NCBI GenBank assembly: GCA_951800675.1
Contig: CATOKC010000185.1
Span: 1-5,238 of the forward strand
Direction: 5' to 3'
Length of the DNA stretch: 5,238 bases
Origin: an uncultured Oscillibacter sp.
Lineage (GTDB): Bacteria > Bacillota_A > Clostridia > Oscillospirales > Oscillospiraceae
Shown here: one piece after another, positions 5,046 to 5,238 of the stretch
Numbering within the stretch: the first letter of the stretch is position 1
Layout: each line of letters starts with the position of its first letter
The notes under the pieces: generated by a model
The model's database searches: none
Told to the model about the DNA's origin: nothing
What the model saw: the letters and a program-made list of their open reading frames with translations, nothing else
Program-made: the position numbers and the translations under genes

Positions 5046-5238
5046 TGTTCGGCTACGTCAGACCGCCCCAGGACTTGCCGGAAGAGGAGCGAAGGCGCTT
5101 CGGCCGGGTCTACTGCGGTCTTTGCCATACGCTGGGGGAGCGCTACGGAACGGCGGCCCGGTTTATTCTGAACTATGACTTTACCTTTTTGGCGATCCTT
5201 CTCTCTGAAAAGGAGGAGGGCCCCATTCATCATCGCCG
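5045..5238 (+). CDS. DUF5685 family protein (N-terminal part)
   Basis: The gene starts at an ATG overlapping the rseC-like stop by one base (TGATG) and runs off the window after 64 codons. The peptide begins MFGYVRPPQDLPEEE and contains R-V-Y-C-G-L-C-H-T-L-G (21-31), then R-Y-G-T-A-A-R-F-I-L-N-Y-D-F-T-F-L-A (33-50). This M-F-G-Y-V-R-P start, the C-G-L-C motif (C24, C27) and Y-D-F-T-F-L-A are what I remember for the uncharacterised DUF5685 family of Clostridia. No separate Shine-Dalgarno is seen, so translation is probably coupled to the gene before it. The function is unknown. The paired cysteines could bind metal or form a disulfide. The C-terminal remainder is outside the window. Confidence 0.75.
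   Translation, partial: MFGYVRPPQDLPEEERRRFGRVYCGLCHTLGERYGTAARFILNYDFTFLAILLSEKEEGPIHHR

Overview
The window looks like chromosomal DNA from a GC-rich anaerobic Firmicute of the Clostridia, probably Oscillospiraceae-like. The grounds are Gram-positive-type AGGAGG ribosome binding sites, a cdaA-ybbR pair, a DUF3343/cysteine desulfurase pair, an RseC-family protein and a DUF5685 protein, with high GC and tightly packed genes. The genus is inferred from gene content only. All recognised genes are on the + strand.

Block 1 (1-805) is the end of an isoprenoid (MEP pathway) operon. It holds the last codons of ispD, then ispF overlapping it by ATGA. After that comes a 308-base stretch with no recognisable intact gene. 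This stretch contains an 8-bp perfect inverted repeat at the ispF stop, a small interrupted reading frame that starts in a second ATGA overlap, a 17-nt imperfect in-frame direct repeat, and a good intrinsic terminator at 779-805.

Block 2 (about 811-2246) is a two-gene unit: a DUF3343 small protein (putative Se/S carrier-like) and a class V aminotransferase of the cysteine desulfurase type. They overlap by ATGA and probably act together in sulfur or selenium transfer. A tentative promoter lies just after the terminator.

Block 3 (2287-5238 and beyond) starts with a promoter that has a perfect TATAAT and a leader of about 75 nt. It continues with cdaA (membrane diadenylate cyclase making c-di-AMP), cdaR/ybbR (its membrane-anchored extracytoplasmic regulator), a small RseC-family membrane protein with a four-cysteine cluster, and the start of a DUF5685 gene cut off by the window end. 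cdaA/cdaR and rseC/DUF5685 are almost contiguous, with 21 bp between cdaR and rseC, so all four are likely co-transcribed. The usual third member of the c-di-AMP operon, glmM, does not directly follow cdaR here.

No rRNA, tRNA, CRISPR array, transposase or phage gene was seen. The least explained part is 557-778.
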